Source: DDH964 sp963763205 | GTDB lineage: Bacteria > Desulfobacterota > Desulfuromonadia > Desulfuromonadales > DDH964 | Direction of reading: 5' to 3' | Length of the DNA stretch: 64,000 nt | Assembly: GCA_963763205.1 (NCBI GenBank) | Contig: CAVXNQ010000022.1 | Location: forward strand, 1 to 64,000 | Part shown: piece by piece, positions 62,963 to 64,000 of the stretch | Numbering within the stretch: position 1 is the first letter of the stretch | Layout of the letters: every line of letters starts with the position of its first letter | Program-made: the position numbers and the translations under genes | The notes under the pieces: generated by a model | What the model was told of the DNA's origin: nothing | The model's input: the letters and a program-made list of their open reading frames with translations, nothing else | The model's database searches: none

Positions 62963-64000
62963 TTCTCGGCGGTCTCGCCCTGATCCTGCTCGCCCTGCTC
63001 GGCGCGCCCCTCTTCGCGGTCATCGCCGCCAGCGCCCTGTGGGGCTTTTCCCGCTCCGGGGTCGATCTCTCGGCGGCGGCCATCGAGTTCTACCGCATCG
63101 CCGAGATGCCGGTGCTGCTGGCCATCCCCCTCTTCACCTTCGCCGGCTACCTGCTCAGCGAGAGTCACGCGCCCCAGCGCCTGGTGCGGCTCACGCGGGC
63201 GCTGATCGGCTGGGTCCCCGGCGGCCTGGCGATCGTCGCCCTGGCGGTCTGCGCCCTGTTTACCGCCTTCACCGGCGCCTCAGGGGTGACGATCATCGCC
63301 CTCGGCGCGCTGCTCTACCCGGCGATGCTCGAGGACGGCTACGACGAGTCGTTCAGTCTCGGCCTGGTCACCACCTCCGGCAGTCTCGGCCTGCTCTTCG
63401 CGCCCTCGCTGCCGCTGATCCTTTACGGTGTCGTCGCCCAGCAGAGCAGCGCCGGCGCCGGGGTCTCCATCGACCGGCTGTTCCTGGCCGGGCTGCTGCC
63501 CGGGATCCTGATGGTGGTCCTGCTGGGTGGCTACAGCTTCTGGTGCAACCGCCGACATCGCCTGCCGCTGTCCGCCTTCTCCTGGCGCGAGGTGGGCACG
63601 GCGCTGTGGGCGGCGAAGTGGGAACTGCCGCTGCCGCTGGTTGTCCTCGGCGGCATCTACGGCGGCATATTCGCCGTCTCCGAGGCCGCCGCAGTCACCG
63701 CCGTCTACGTCCTGATCGTCGAGGTCCTGATCCTGCGCGAAATTCCCCTGCGCAACCTGCCGGATATCATGCGCCAGTCGATGGTGCTGGTCGGCGGGAT
63801 CCTGCTGATCCTCGGCGTCTCGCTGGCCTCGACCAACTACCTGATCGATGCCGGGGTGCCGGGCAGGCTCTTCACCCTGGTGCGCGCCCACGTCAGCAGC
63901 CCCCTCACCTTCCTGATTCTGCTCAACCTCTTCCTGCTGGTGCTGGGCGCGCTCCTCGACATCTTCTCCGCCACGGTGCTGGTGGTGCCGCTGATCCTGC
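62959..64000 (+). CDS. dctM: TRAP transporter large permease DctM (partial)
   Basis: Starts at the ATG in ATGA overlapping dctQ and runs off the right end after 347 residues of an expected 425 or so. Membrane helices include LILLALLGAPLFAVIAASALWGF, IPLFTFAGYLLSES, ALCALFTAFTGASGVTIIALGALL and SLGLLFAPSLPLILYGVVA, the usual DctM blocks. The frame is open throughout. Confidence 0.93.
   Translation, partial: MILGGLALILLALLGAPLFAVIAASALWGFSRSGVDLSAAAIEFYRIAEMPVLLAIPLFTFAGYLLSESHAPQRLVRLTRALIGWVPGGLAIVALAVCALFTAFTGASGVTIIALGALLYPAMLEDGYDESFSLGLVTTSGSLGLLFAPSLPLILYGVVAQQSSAGAGVSIDRLFLAGLLPGILMVVLLGGYSFWCNRRHRLPLSAFSWREVGTALWAAKWELPLPLVVLGGIYGGIFAVSEAAAVTAVYVLIVEVLILREIPLRNLPDIMRQSMVLVGGILLILGVSLASTNYLIDAGVPGRLFTLVRAHVSSPLTFLILLNLFLLVLGALLDIFSATVLVVPLIL

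Overview
This is a GC-rich Gram-negative chromosome segment. The mix of genes suggests a Desulfuromonadota relative (Geobacter/Desulfuromonas type): TctCBA and TRAP organic-acid importers, a CitA/CitB-type two-component pair, a TatT-type TRAP lipoprotein, an AmrS radical-SAM enzyme, an FlhG/MinD-like ATPase, a dodecin, and many sensor and GGDEF proteins. This placement is an inference from gene content, not from a marker gene.

Positions 1-8200 are accessory DNA. At 1-6600 there are six consecutive plus-strand gene modules of lower GC. Each starts a few bases after an imperfect hairpin bounded by AAC...GTT, and most also end in one, which is the layout of integron gene cassettes. No integrase is visible, but the window begins at or inside the array. 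Three of the cassette proteins carry an RNxxxH (Rx4H) HEPN ribonuclease-type motif, a fourth looks HEPN-like, and one is a DUF2806-like protein. Copies of a REP-associated Y1 transposase (RAYT) element with 22-bp inverted repeats have inserted in the array: one full copy, two truncated copies and one solo end. They interrupt one cassette gene and one attC. Positions 7050-8200 hold a small membrane protein gene and a TetR regulator behind a double palindromic operator.

Positions 8.6-33.8 kb are chromosomal backbone: polysaccharide deacetylase, M16 protease, a spermidine-synthase-like protein, a large PAS-GGDEF-EAL protein, dodecin, an MBL-fold protein, an MscS channel, an SLC12-type transporter, a lipase-like hydrolase, an IS110-family element beside a truncated mscS copy, FlhG-like ATPase plus HTH protein, an ABC-F protein with a leader attenuator, two methyltransferases, an RluA-type pseudouridine synthase, a PEBP protein, an EamA transporter and MsrA.

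Positions 33.9-44.6 kb look like an organic-acid sensing and uptake region: a REC-PAS-kinase protein, a porin, a nitroreductase, a CitA/DcuS-type kinase with its regulator, an AbrB-type membrane protein, and tctCBA. Positions 44.6-48.6 kb are a graveyard of remnants (VapC fragment, RAYT fragment, duplicated gene end) with a second, different RAYT element, a lipoprotein and a SnoaL-like protein. Positions 48.6-64 kb are core: tRNA-Ala(GGC), a purine permease, purC, ppiD, the elongasome operon mreBCD-mrdA-rodA, amrS, and a TatT-DctP-DctQ-DctM TRAP operon that runs off the right end.

At least ten single-base frameshifts break otherwise full-length genes, including mreC and mrdA, several of them in homopolymers. 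This is best read as sequencing or assembly error rather than gene decay; these genes are annotated as single units across the shift.
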